Shown here: positions 55,011 through 63,685 of the stretch, piece after piece | Layout: the number at the start of each line of letters is the position of its first letter | How positions within the stretch are numbered: position 1 is the stretch's first letter | DNA from: Salinicola aestuarinus | Lineage (GTDB): Bacteria > Pseudomonadota > Gammaproteobacteria > Pseudomonadales > Halomonadaceae | NCBI RefSeq assembly: GCF_003206645.1 | Contig: NZ_PZJP01000001.1 | Span: 416,425-480,424 of the forward strand | DNA length: 64,000 nucleotides | Direction: 5' to 3' | The notes under the pieces: model-generated | Database searches by the model: none | What the model was told of the DNA's origin: nothing | The model's input: only the letters and a program-made list of their open reading frames with translations | Translations under genes and position numbers: made by a program

Positions 55011-55886
55011 CGCTCGCGCGCTCAACCACTCGACGATCATGTGCGGCACGGTCAGACACGCCAGACCGATGAATGTGGTTTTCAGCAACGGTGAATCCAC
55101 CGCGTGCTCCCCCATCCAGGCGTAGCCGAGGCTCGCGGCGATCCAGGTGACGATGACGATGGGGGCCGCGACACGGACCAGCTGGGCAAGCGTCTCGACG
55201 CTGAACTCGCGCCGAATGGCGCTCAGATGCAGCGGGCTATGAAAGCAGCAGAAATAGCAGGCGAAGTAGATCAGCGGATTGAGCAGCGCCGCCCCCGCTA
55301 GAAGCACCGCTATCGCGATCAGCATGGCCCGCCCCTCGCCGCGGCGCTCGAGAAGTCGCCAGGCCAGCAGCGGCACCAGGGCCAGCAGCGCCAACCGACC
55401 TGTCGCGATTAGGGCCGCCGGCTCGCGCACGCCCAGGGCCTGAAATATCTCGCCGACTTCACCCCCGCGAAACACCATGGGTGACGCGATGACCAGCGCG
55501 CCCCACCCGAGGCGATGCCATAGCGGGTGGTGGCTTCGCCAGTCGGTGCCGAAGTGCGCTACCGACATCAGCAGAAACAGCGTTAGCCCGAGGGTCGGCC
55601 AGCACCGCCAGCCCCATAGCAGGGCGAGCGATAGGGCGAGGTAGGCGAACAGAAAGAGCGCGAGCCAAAGCGCAGGCGCACCGCGGGACGGCGCCCAGCG
55701 TCTGATGAGCTGGAGGCCCACCACGTGGTCGAAGGCACCGTGAGGCAGGCCGACGACGGCCACGCCGATGACCAGCACGATGAGCGACAGCGTCGTGGCG
55801 GGGTGCCACTGTGCGCCGGCCAGCGCCACGAGGATGGCGACCGCCATCAAGGCGATGAGGCGCAGGCGGAGAGAGGGGGCGGGCAT
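54993..55886 (-). CDS. blh: Beta-carotene 15,15'-dioxygenase, Brp/Blh family
   Basis: 297 residues, mostly membrane helices. Conserved iron-ligand histidines are present in VGLPHGAFDHVVG, MSVAHFGTDW, CFHSPLHLSAIR and LTVPHMIVEWL. Blh cleaves beta-carotene symmetrically into two retinal molecules. It starts 51 bases after the rhodopsin stop on the same strand, so the operon supplies both opsin and chromophore. No carotenoid synthesis genes (crtE, B, I, Y) occur in this window; they must be elsewhere. Confidence 0.92.
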   Translation of the reverse strand: MPAPSLRLRLIALMAVAILVALAGAQWHPATTLSLIVLVIGVAVVGLPHGAFDHVVGLQLIRRWAPSRGAPALWLALFLFAYLALSLALLWGWRCWPTLGLTLFLLMSVAHFGTDWRSHHPLWHRLGWGALVIASPMVFRGGEVGEIFQALGVREPAALIATGRLALLALVPLLAWRLLERRGEGRAMLIAIAVLLAGAALLNPLIYFACYFCCFHSPLHLSAIRREFSVETLAQLVRVAAPIVIVTWIAASLGYAWMGEHAVDSPLLKTTFIGLACLTVPHMIVEWLSARASLTPG

Positions 55887-55937
55887 GGAAGGAGGCTCTC
55901 GAGGACGGGGCGACGATCGCCCCGTCGGTAGGCGAGA

Positions 55938-56612
55938 TCAGTGACGAACGTGACGCGCAGCGGCCAGTGCGACGAAGCCGAAGCCGACTTTCGCGGTGAC
56001 GTCGAGTACCAGATAGAGCCAGCTCTCGACGGTCAACGTGATCCAGTCAAAGCCGGAGCTACCGATGAGCCAGACGATCGGATAGCCGATCCACAGCACG
56101 GTCAGCATCATCGCGAGCTTGGAGTACTCGCCGGCGGTGTGACCCTGGTTGGCCTCGGTACGCAGTGGCCCCCAGATCATGCCCAGCACGGCGAGAAACG
56201 CGACCATGCTGATGCCCCACCAGTAATAGTTGTTGGGCGCGACTGAAAGATTGCCCACCAGTCCGGTAAGAATCATGTAGATATCGGCAACGATGAGGGC
56301 GCCGATCAGCGTGCGGACGCGACTCAGATCCGGCGTCGCCATCATCGCAAGGCTCGCCAACAGAATCGGCGTGGTGATGACCCAGTCGGTGTAGCGCGCG
56401 ATGAAGACCGTCTTGCCGTGGACCATGATGTCGCCCTGGCCGATCGCCATGGCGAAGTAGTTGGCGAACGCGACGAACACGATCGACATGGCGGCGACGC
56501 CGTGGCGCTTTTCGCTCATCGGCAATGATCGGCTCATCGCCCAGAACGCTACCCCCCCGGCGAGCATGGCGATCCAGCCAACGATGAATGAGAGTTGTAC
56601 GGAAGCAGGCAT
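55938..56612 (-). CDS. Microbial (type 1) rhodopsin with D-T-S motif, probable light-driven ion pump
   Basis: 224 residues from ATG 56612, with AAGGAG eight bases upstream. Seven helices. Helix C reads RYTDWVITTPILLAS: counterion Asp76, Thr80, and Ser87 at the position of the cytoplasmic proton donor (Asp96 in bacteriorhodopsin; Glu in proteorhodopsin). Helix G has LDVTAKVGFG with Asp204 and retinal Lys208. Glu196 matches the proton-release Glu204 of bacteriorhodopsin, whereas its Glu194 is replaced by Ser. Leu84 or Leu85 at the tuning site suggests green absorption. D-T plus conserved Asp204 argue for proton transport; Ser87 implies an altered reprotonation step. Co-transcribed with blh. Confidence 0.93.
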   Translation of the reverse strand: MPASVQLSFIVGWIAMLAGGVAFWAMSRSLPMSEKRHGVAAMSIVFVAFANYFAMAIGQGDIMVHGKTVFIARYTDWVITTPILLASLAMMATPDLSRVRTLIGALIVADIYMILTGLVGNLSVAPNNYYWWGISMVAFLAVLGMIWGPLRTEANQGHTAGEYSKLAMMLTVLWIGYPIVWLIGSSGFDWITLTVESWLYLVLDVTAKVGFGFVALAAARHVRH

Positions 56613-57022
56613 GATTAGCACTCCTTTGCTAGGTATCGGCCCCCGCCTTGGCGGGTGTCTCGTGTGCTGAAACGTATCGAGACCCACGAGTCAGACTTAA
56701 AGCTAGGTGACGCTTCCGTTAGCTGCAAAACTGTGTCCAGGGCAATGGTTTTTCGACGAAGCAAGGTCGCGCCGCGCTGCGCCTGGCTTCGACGGGGCAA
56801 TGCCGCGCGGCAACGTCTCGAACGTTCGACGAAAGAACGACACGACGGCCTTGCAGTCAACGCGTCGCGTGGGGTGAAGATCGCTAGGGTTGGGACTTGG
56901 GACAGGGACTGGCGATGGAAACCTGCAGGGGAGTCGTCGGTGGTAGGGCCTTGGCCGGCGGGAGCCGGATGCGCCGGGACAGGGCAGATACCGCACGGAT
57001 GGGCATCCGTGCGGTACGAGAT
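56613..57022. other. Promoter/leader region of the rhodopsin operon
   Basis: 410 bases. Contains the leftward rhodopsin promoter; no strong -35/-10 pair is evident. A CCCGCC-TT-GGCGGG palindrome at 56642-56655 would form a stem in the 5' leader about 30 bases before the start codon. A second hairpin at 56989-57016 is listed separately. No gene seen. Confidence 0.5.
56989..57016 (-). terminator. 12-bp hairpin just after the SDR gene
   Basis: TACCGCACGGAT (56989-57000), 4-base loop, and its perfect complement (57005-57016). It starts 6 bases after the SDR stop on the minus strand. The stem is strong but no T-run follows, so it may stabilise the 3' end rather than terminate by itself. Confidence 0.55.
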
Positions 57023-57937
57023 TCAGATCTTGGCTTTCGGTTTGGCTTTGGGCTTCGCCTGGGGCTTCGACGGCGCCTCGAGAAACCCGCCCTGCTGCAG
57101 GACGTCTTCGTAGCCTTCGCGGAAAGTGGGATAGTGGAAACGGTAGCCGGATGCGATCAGACGGGCGTTGTTGCAGCGCTTGCTCGAGCGTCGGCGCAGC
57201 GGGGACTGAATGACCTCCGGCGTCTCCACCTTGAGCCGTTTGGCGATCCACGCCATTACCTCGTGGAGCGGCGCTGCGGCGCCGTCGCTGGCGAGGTAGA
57301 TCGGCTCCAGCGGCTTGTCGTCGAGCGCCAGGCCAATGAGATGCCCCAGAACGCCGGCGCAGTCGTCGCGGTGGATGCGGTTGGAGTACATCGGCGGGTT
57401 GGCGGCGGCGATGCGTCCTTCCTTGACCTGGCGGATCAGCCGATCGCGCCCCGGGCCGTAAATCCCGGACAAGCGCACGACCGTGCCGGGCAGAGCGGAA
57501 TCCAGCAGCGCCTGCTCGGCGTCGCGCATCAGGCTGCCGGAGAAGCCGCTGGCCTCGGTCGGCGAGGTCTCGTCGACCTCTTCCCCGCCCTGTTGGGCGT
57601 AGACGCTGGTCGAGGAGACGAAGAAGAGCCGCTTGGGCGGGTTGTCGCGCTGGGCGAATTCGGCAATGACCGTTTTCAATCCCTGCGGGTAAGCCGCTTC
57701 GTAGGCGGACTCCTCGAAGCGGTCGGCGGTGACCGCGTAGACGATGAAATCCGCATCGGGTAACGTCGCCACTGCCGCTTCATTGGCGACATCGAGCGAT
57801 ACCGGCTCGATACCGGTGCCGTCGAGCACGCTGGCGTTGCGTCGCGCGCCGATGACGCGGTGTCCCGCATCGAGCAGCTGCTGGCCGAGCTGCGTGCCGA
57901 TATCGCCGCAGCCGAGAATTAATGTCGTTTTCTTCAC
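57023..57937 (-). CDS. NAD(P)-binding SDR-family protein (extended, YeeZ-like)
   Basis: About 304 residues from GTG 57937, which has an AGGTAAAG ribosome site; ATG 57967 is an alternative adding 10 residues. Rossmann motif LILGCGDIGTQLGQQL (about 5-20), FFVSSTSVYAQQGG (active-site Ser/Tyr region), VVRLSGIYGPGRDRL and an HRDDCAGVL segment. It resembles YeeZ-type SDR proteins of unknown substrate. The C-terminus ends in a low-complexity Lys/Pro/Ala tail (about ten residues). It is divergent from oxyR across 171 bases. Confidence 0.82.
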   Translation of the reverse strand: MKKTTLILGCGDIGTQLGQQLLDAGHRVIGARRNASVLDGTGIEPVSLDVANEAAVATLPDADFIVYAVTADRFEESAYEAAYPQGLKTVIAEFAQRDNPPKRLFFVSSTSVYAQQGGEEVDETSPTEASGFSGSLMRDAEQALLDSALPGTVVRLSGIYGPGRDRLIRQVKEGRIAAANPPMYSNRIHRDDCAGVLGHLIGLALDDKPLEPIYLASDGAAAPLHEVMAWIAKRLKVETPEVIQSPLRRRSSKRCNNARLIASGYRFHYPTFREGYEDVLQQGGFLEAPSKPQAKPKAKPKAKI

Positions 57938-58108
57938 CTTTACCTGACCTCTTGGTAAAACATCCATGTTGCTACACCCGTATCGAGACCGGCAAAAACC
58001 GGGCCGATGCGAATGCCCACGAGAGACGGACTCAAGGCGTACACTCGAGAGACGTGCACCGCGCTTGGCGATGATCCTTTCCGATAGGGAGCTTTTCGGG
58101 CCCACCTC

Positions 58109-59029
58109 ATGACTCTAACAGAACTCCGTTATATCGTAACCTTGGCTCAAGAGCGCCATTTCGGCCGCGCGGCGGAGCGCTGTTTCGTCTCCCAGCCGAC
58201 GCTGTCGGTCGCGGTCAAGAAGCTCGAGGAGGAGCTCGGCCTGGCGCTGTTCGAGCGCTCCAAGTCCACCGTTCAGGTCACGCCGCACGGCGAGCGTATC
58301 GTCGAACAGGCGCAGCGCGTGCTGGAGCAGGCCGCCCTGATCAAGGAGATGGCCAGCGAAGGCAAGGATCAGCTGGTCAGTCCGCTACGGATCGGCGCCA
58401 TCTACACCGTCGGCCCGTACCTATTTCCCCATCTCGTGCCCGCGCTGACGCAGCTGGCACCGCGCATGTCACTCTACATCGAAGAGAGTTTCACCAGCGT
58501 GCTGCGGCGCAAGCTGCGCAACGGCGAGCTCGACGTCATCATCGTCGCGCTGCCCTTCAACGAGCCGGACGTGGTGACCAAGACGCTCTACGAGGAGCCC
58601 TTCGAGATCCTGCTGCCGAGCGACCACCCCTGGACCGAGCGCGCCGCCATTCCCAAGGAGGATCTGCTGACTGAGCGGCTTCTTCTGCTCGGCGAGGGCC
58701 ACTGCTTCCGCGACCAGATCCTGGAAGCCTGCCCGGCGATCAGCGCTCAGCTTAACAACCCCGACAATACCCTGACCGCCGAGGGCGGCTCGCTCGAGAC
58801 GATTCGGCACATGGTCGCCTCCGGGCTCGGCATCACCGTGCTGCCCAGGCTCGCCATCGGCACCAACCACTACGAGAACGGTCTGCTGGAGAGCCGGCCG
58901 TTCGCCGGCACGCCACCGACGCGTAGCGTGGCGCTCGCCTGGCGCGCGAGCTTTCCGCGACCCAAGGCAATCGACGCGCTCATCCAGGCGATCGCCCAGG
59001 CCCAGGACCACGACACCGAGGCAGCATGA
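58109..59029 (+). CDS. oxyR: Peroxide-sensing LysR-type regulator OxyR
   Basis: 306 residues. N-terminal winged helix LRYIVTLAQERHFGRAAERCFVSQPTLSVAVKKLEEELG, effector domain with IGAIYTVGPYLFP. The peroxide switch pair Cys199 and Cys208 is exactly at E. coli numbering (GEGHCFRDQILEAC). Under peroxide these form a disulfide and OxyR activates catalase, alkyl hydroperoxide reductase and other genes. The stop overlaps recG as ATGA, so the two are translationally coupled, as reported for Pseudomonas oxyR-recG. Confidence 0.95.
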   Translation: MTLTELRYIVTLAQERHFGRAAERCFVSQPTLSVAVKKLEEELGLALFERSKSTVQVTPHGERIVEQAQRVLEQAALIKEMASEGKDQLVSPLRIGAIYTVGPYLFPHLVPALTQLAPRMSLYIEESFTSVLRRKLRNGELDVIIVALPFNEPDVVTKTLYEEPFEILLPSDHPWTERAAIPKEDLLTERLLLLGEGHCFRDQILEACPAISAQLNNPDNTLTAEGGSLETIRHMVASGLGITVLPRLAIGTNHYENGLLESRPFAGTPPTRSVALAWRASFPRPKAIDALIQAIAQAQDHDTEAA

Positions 59030-61104
59030 CGCTCGACGTCAGCGTCACCGAGCTCAGCGGCGTCGGCGAGGCGATGGCCGAAAAGCTCGCGCGGCTTCGC
59101 GTCGAACGCGTTGTCGACCTGCTCTTCCACCTGCCACTGCGATATCAGGATCGTACCCGGATCACCCCGATCGGCACGCTGCGCGCCGGCGTCGAGGCGG
59201 TGGTCGAGGGTGAGGTGCGCGCCGCGGAGGTGGTCCGCGGCCGGCGCCGCAGCCTGCTGGTTCGCCTCAAGGACAGCTCCGGCATCCTCAGCCTGCGGTT
59301 TTTTCATTTCTCGCCGGCCCAGCAGCAGCAGTTCACCAAGGGCGTGCAGGTCCGCTGCTTCGGCGAGGCCCGCGCCGGGAGCACCGGCCTTGAGATCTAC
59401 CACCCGGAGTATCGGCTGGTGCAGAGCGAGGCCGCGCCGGTGGACGAACATCTCACGCCCATTTATCCCACCACCGAAGGACTCGCTCAGCCGCGGCTGC
59501 GGGCGCTGATCCAGCAGGCCCTGAAGCGGCTGCACGATGCCCCCGAGTCGCTGGGCGAGTGGATTCCCGAGGCGCTGCGCGGGCGCTTTCGACTACCGAG
59601 CCTGATCGAGTCGCTGCGCTATCTTCACGAGCCGCCGCCGGATGCCCCGCAGGAGCGCCTTGCGGAAGGTCACCACCCGGCCCAGCGCCGCCTGGCGCTC
59701 GAGGAGCTGCTCGCGCATCAGTTGAGCCTGCGCCAGGTTCGCCTGCGCATTCAGACCGACGGCGCCCCCGCGCTGGCCGGCAGCGGTCACCTGCAGGCGC
59801 GCTTTCTGACCCAGCTGCCCTTCTCGCTCACCCGCGCCCAGCGCCGGGTGCTCGACGAGATCGGGCGCGACCTCGAACGCGAGGTGCCGATGCTGCGCCT
59901 CGTCCAGGGCGACGTCGGCTCGGGCAAGACCGTGGTCGCGGCGATGGCGGTACTGTCCGCCGTTGCCGGTGGCTATCAGGCCGCCGTGATGGCGCCTACC
60001 GAGATTCTCGCCGAACAGCATTTTCGCCAGTTTCGCGCCTGGTGCGAGCCACTGGGCATCGAGGTCGGCTGGCTCGCCGGCCGGCTCAAGGGCAAGGCGC
60101 GTCTCGACGCCAAGGCCGCCATTGCGGATGGTCGCGCTCAGGTCATGGTCGGTACCCACGCGCTGTTCCAGGATGACGTGAGCTTTCAGCGACTCGGACT
60201 GGCAGTGATCGACGAGCAGCACCGCTTCGGCGTGCATCAGCGTCTGGCGCTGCGTCAGAAAGGCGAGAACGGCGGCCTTACGCCGCACCAGCTGATCATG
60301 ACCGCTACCCCGATTCCGCGTACGCTGGCGATGAGCGCCTACGCCGACCTGGATCTTTCGGTGATCGATGAGCTGCCGCCAGGACGCACGCCGGTGCATA
60401 CCGTGGCGGTGCCCGATGAGCGCCGCGGCGAAGTGATCGAGCGCATCCGCAACGCCTGCGCCGACGGCCGTCAGGCCTACTGGGTCTGCACGCTGATCGA
60501 GGAGTCCGAAACGCTCACCTGTCAGGCAGCGGAAGTGACCCGGGAGACCCTGGGCGAAGCGCTGCCGGCACTCGAGATCGGTCTGGTCCACGGCCGCATG
60601 AAGGCCGCCGAGAAAGCGGAGGTGATGGACGCCTTCAAGGCCGGCGAGCTGGATCTGCTGGTCGCGACCACAGTGATCGAGGTCGGCGTCGACGTCCCCA
60701 ATGCCAGCCTGATGATCATCGAGAACCCGGAGCGACTGGGGCTCTCGCAGCTGCATCAGCTGCGCGGTCGCGTCGGGCGTGGGCGAGTCGAGAGCTACTG
60801 CGTGCTGCTCTACCACCCGCCGCTGTCGCACTACTCCCGCGAGCGCCTCGGTATCCTCCGCGACACCACCGATGGCTTCAAGGTCGCGGAGAGAGACCTC
60901 GAACTGCGCGGCCCCGGCGAAGTGCTCGGCACCCGACAGACCGGGCTGGCGCAGATGAAGATCGCCGACCTAGAGCGTGACCGCGATCTGCTCGACACCG
61001 TCACCGCACTGGCCGAGGCGCTGCTCGCCGAAGCCCCCGATGCCGTCGAGCCGCTGATCCGTCGCTGGCTCGGCAGCGAAGCCGGCCGCTACGGGCAGGT
61101 GTAA
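59026..61104 (+). CDS. recG: ATP-dependent DNA helicase RecG
   Basis: 692 residues. N-terminal wedge (about 1-240) with an OB-fold (RDRTRITPIGTLRAGVEAVVEGEV), then helicase motifs LVQGDVGSGKTVVA (Walker A), MAPTEILAEQHF, DEQHRFG (Walker B), TATPIPRTLA, and ATTVIEVGVDVPNA, QLRGRVGRG in the second lobe. It remodels stalled replication forks and Holliday junctions. Coupled to oxyR, giving peroxide-linked DNA repair. Confidence 0.96.
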   Translation: MTLDVSVTELSGVGEAMAEKLARLRVERVVDLLFHLPLRYQDRTRITPIGTLRAGVEAVVEGEVRAAEVVRGRRRSLLVRLKDSSGILSLRFFHFSPAQQQQFTKGVQVRCFGEARAGSTGLEIYHPEYRLVQSEAAPVDEHLTPIYPTTEGLAQPRLRALIQQALKRLHDAPESLGEWIPEALRGRFRLPSLIESLRYLHEPPPDAPQERLAEGHHPAQRRLALEELLAHQLSLRQVRLRIQTDGAPALAGSGHLQARFLTQLPFSLTRAQRRVLDEIGRDLEREVPMLRLVQGDVGSGKTVVAAMAVLSAVAGGYQAAVMAPTEILAEQHFRQFRAWCEPLGIEVGWLAGRLKGKARLDAKAAIADGRAQVMVGTHALFQDDVSFQRLGLAVIDEQHRFGVHQRLALRQKGENGGLTPHQLIMTATPIPRTLAMSAYADLDLSVIDELPPGRTPVHTVAVPDERRGEVIERIRNACADGRQAYWVCTLIEESETLTCQAAEVTRETLGEALPALEIGLVHGRMKAAEKAEVMDAFKAGELDLLVATTVIEVGVDVPNASLMIIENPERLGLSQLHQLRGRVGRGRVESYCVLLYHPPLSHYSRERLGILRDTTDGFKVAERDLELRGPGEVLGTRQTGLAQMKIADLERDRDLLDTVTALAEALLAEAPDAVEPLIRRWLGSEAGRYGQV

Positions 61105-61156
61105 ACCGAGAGCTACCACGGTGGATAGCACCGCGCCGCCATGGGTCGCCGCTATT

Positions 61157-61190
61157 CACCACCGCCATCCACCACCGCCATCCACCGCCC
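61157..61190. repeat. 13-bp tandem repeat downstream of recG
   Basis: CACCACCGCCATC is repeated twice and continues with a partial third copy. It lies in the short gap between recG and the glucanase gene. No function seen. Confidence 0.55.
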
Positions 61191-61327
61191 CGATGCGCCG
61201 CATCGTCGTGCCAGGACAACCATGCGACCCCGGCAACCGGAGTCGCCCTGCTAGCGCTCTCGCCGGCAACGGGTCGCCACGAAAGATTCGTCTTTTCCGC
61301 TCTTCGAGCGGCTCCCAGGAGGGATTC

Positions 61328-62581
61328 ATGCTATCTCGCTACCGCATCAAGACCGGACTGCTGCTGCTGAGCCTGACCACCCTGACCGCCGGCGCAGCGC
61401 TCGCCGAGGGTCCCAGTGACAAGCGCGGCATCGCCTTTTTCGGCATCGCATCGGCAGACCTGGCCACCATGAACGGCCGCATTGCGTGGTGGTACAACTG
61501 GTCGACGTCACCTGACGCCAGCCTCGAGACGACAGCTCAGGATGACCACGTCGAATTCGTCCCGATGGCGCACGATGCCGCCTTCGACGAGGGGGCGCTG
61601 CGTAGCTATCTCGATGCGCACCCCGAGACCCGCTACCTGCTCGCCTTCAACGAGCCCAACTTCATCGATCAGGCCAACCTCACCCCGCAGGCGGCCGCCG
61701 AGGCCTGGCCGGCGGTGGAACGAGTGGCCAACGACTACGGCCTCAAGCTTCTCTCTCCGGCGGTCAACTACAGCCCGGGCGATGTGGACATTCCCGGCAC
61801 CGACGACAACGGCAACCCCTTTGCCTATCTGGACGCGTTCTTCGACGCCTGCGCCGGCTGTCGTGTGGACGGTATCGCCATCCACGCCTACATGGGGGAG
61901 TCGAGATGGCTCACGCCCTACATCGAGCAGTTCCATACGCGCTACGGCAAGCCCCTCTGGGTGACGGAATGGAATCAGAACCAGGGGGACGGTTCAGAGA
62001 CGCCGGAAAGCCAGATGGACTTTCTGGCGGAAACGGTGCGCTGGATGGAGCAACAGGACTATGTCGAGCGCTATGCCTGGTTTCTGGGGCGGGTACCGGA
62101 CGGTGATCCGACGCCGACCCTCATCGACCTGCTGGACGATAACGGCGACTGGACAGCGCTCGGCACGCTCTATCAGGGCATTCAGGGCCCGGACACCTAC
62201 ACTACCCTGCCTGCGACGATCCAGGCCGAACACGCCGTCACCATGACGGGCATGCACCACCGCACCACCACCGATGGCGAAGGTCGCCCGGTCGTTCAGC
62301 TCTTCTCCGATCAGGACGATAGCGAACAGCGCATGAGCTTTCAGGTACGTTCCGCGGAAGACAGGTCCTACTCGCTGAGGCTCAACTACGCCGCCGGGGC
62401 CGGCGCCGTTCGCCTGCGGGTCGATGGAGAAACGCGACAGACGCTCTCGCTACCCAGTACCGGCGGCGTCTATATGTGGTCCGAGGTCACCACGCCCATC
62501 GCCCTCTCGGCCGGAGAGCACACCGTTACCCTCGAGACGACCGGCGGCTACCCCGGATTCGACTGGCTCGCCTTCGAGTGA
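61328..62581 (+). CDS. Secreted glycoside hydrolase, GH128-type (beta-1,3-glucanase) with C-terminal carbohydrate-binding domain
   Basis: 417 residues from ATG 61328 (AGGAGG upstream). Signal peptide LLLLSLTTLTAGAALA. Catalytic domain about 30-290: RIAWWYNWSTSP, LAFNEPNF with acid/base Glu109, HAYMG, and VTEWNQNQ with nucleophile Glu214, the GH128/Glyco_hydro_cc pattern of fungal and bacterial beta-1,3-glucanases. Residues about 300-417 look like a CBM6/35-type beta sandwich (IQAEHAVTMTG, LRLNYAAGAGAVRLRVDG, FDWLAFE). It likely hydrolyses extracellular laminarin- or glucan-like polymers. An upstream frame from 61121 overlaps the tandem repeat and is rejected. Confidence 0.82.
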   Translation: MLSRYRIKTGLLLLSLTTLTAGAALAEGPSDKRGIAFFGIASADLATMNGRIAWWYNWSTSPDASLETTAQDDHVEFVPMAHDAAFDEGALRSYLDAHPETRYLLAFNEPNFIDQANLTPQAAAEAWPAVERVANDYGLKLLSPAVNYSPGDVDIPGTDDNGNPFAYLDAFFDACAGCRVDGIAIHAYMGESRWLTPYIEQFHTRYGKPLWVTEWNQNQGDGSETPESQMDFLAETVRWMEQQDYVERYAWFLGRVPDGDPTPTLIDLLDDNGDWTALGTLYQGIQGPDTYTTLPATIQAEHAVTMTGMHHRTTTDGEGRPVVQLFSDQDDSEQRMSFQVRSAEDRSYSLRLNYAAGAGAVRLRVDGETRQTLSLPSTGGVYMWSEVTTPIALSAGEHTVTLETTGGYPGFDWLAFE

Positions 62582-62718
62582 GTCTGAGCAATGGCTTGTG
62601 TCATTGCCACAGGTTGGCAATCAGAAGGCCCGTGGAGGCTCGATGAGGAAGAGGGTGCGGCTTACGGCAACCGGGGCATGGCTTCCCACCGCGGATTGAG
62701 CCAAGCGTGGCGCGAACA

Positions 62719-62749
62719 CACAAAACGGGCAGCAGAGACCCGTTTTGTG
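62719..62749. terminator. Hairpin between glucanase and Sel1 gene
   Basis: CACAAAACGGG (62719-62729) and its complement (62739-62749) with a 9-base loop. The arm ends in T4 on either strand. It starts 3 bases beyond the Sel1-gene stop and about 140 bases after the glucanase stop, so probably a shared terminator. Confidence 0.7.
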
Positions 62750-62751
62750 GT

Positions 62752-63609
62752 TCATTGATACTCGTAGTGACCATCGCTGCCGTGGGCTTCCAGGCCGTGG
62801 TAGCTGGGGCGGTAGCTGTTGTGTTCTTCCTGCCACTGGCGCGAGAGCGAAACCGCTTCGTCGATCTGCGCCTGAGTCATCTGTTCCGCCAGCTCTGCCT
62901 TTTTGCCGGAAGACGCCGTGCCGCCGAGGTCGTACATCATGTAGGCGCGAACTAAATCCTGTTCGGTGCCGATGCCTTGGGCGTAGAAGTCGCCGGCTCT
63001 CTCGTAAGCAATAATTTCGTCTTTTTCGACTGCCTCCATAATCCATTCAAACGCTTTTTCTTCATTTTGAGAGACGCCTCGCCCCTCAATATAAAAAGTT
63101 GAAAGGGCATACATGGATAATGAATCTCCAGACATAGAGGCTTTTTTCAACCAATATGCTGCTTTATCGTCATCCGCAAACTGCACCCCTGCTTTTGAAT
63201 AGAGGTACACATCCAGCATTTGCTTTTGAGCCGGCAGATATCCAGCTTCTCCCGCGGCAGTCATGTCTTGGAGGTACTGGTCAAAATCTCTATTTACACC
63301 GTATCCATTTTGATATAAGACACCCAGATAATACCCAGCTTCCAAAAAACCTGCTTCATAAGAATTCTCAAAGTATTCAAAGGCCTTTTCGAAACTCTGA
63401 GAAACTCCTTTATCACCGCTTGCATAAGCCAATCCAACAAGACAGCTTGACAAGCCATCATTATTATTAGCTTTTTTTAGCAAATTTTGGATGGATTGGT
63501 TTTCATAGTTTTTTTTCAAACATTGAGCTTCTAGAGTTGCAGCATACCCCCCCTCGACCACCATCAAAGACAGAAACAACACCACCATGAGCTGTTTAAT
63601 AAACGTCAT
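62752..63609 (-). CDS. Secreted Sel1-like repeat protein
   Basis: 285 residues; ATG 63609 is preceded by AGGAGGGAGT. Signal peptide (LMVVLFLSLMVVEGGYA). Then several Sel1/TPR-like repeats (YLGVLYQNGYGVNRDFDQYL, AYWLKKASMSGDSLSMYALSTFYIEGRGV, AYERAGDFYAQGIGTEQDLVRAY). Such solenoids mediate protein-protein contacts in the periplasm or outside. From about 63000 upward the DNA is clearly more AT-rich than its neighbours, and the 5' part of the gene is the most AT-rich stretch in the right half of the window, which suggests acquired DNA. Partners unknown; the partial gene upstream is a candidate. Confidence 0.82.
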   Translation of the reverse strand: MTFIKQLMVVLFLSLMVVEGGYAATLEAQCLKKNYENQSIQNLLKKANNNDGLSSCLVGLAYASGDKGVSQSFEKAFEYFENSYEAGFLEAGYYLGVLYQNGYGVNRDFDQYLQDMTAAGEAGYLPAQKQMLDVYLYSKAGVQFADDDKAAYWLKKASMSGDSLSMYALSTFYIEGRGVSQNEEKAFEWIMEAVEKDEIIAYERAGDFYAQGIGTEQDLVRAYMMYDLGGTASSGKKAELAEQMTQAQIDEAVSLSRQWQEEHNSYRPSYHGLEAHGSDGHYEYQ

Positions 63610-63685
63610 ACTCCCTCCTAGTTCAAAGCCACCTGAAATGTATCCCCAGGAGTTCCCGCAGACCCACTACTCAAGTAGGACAAGG

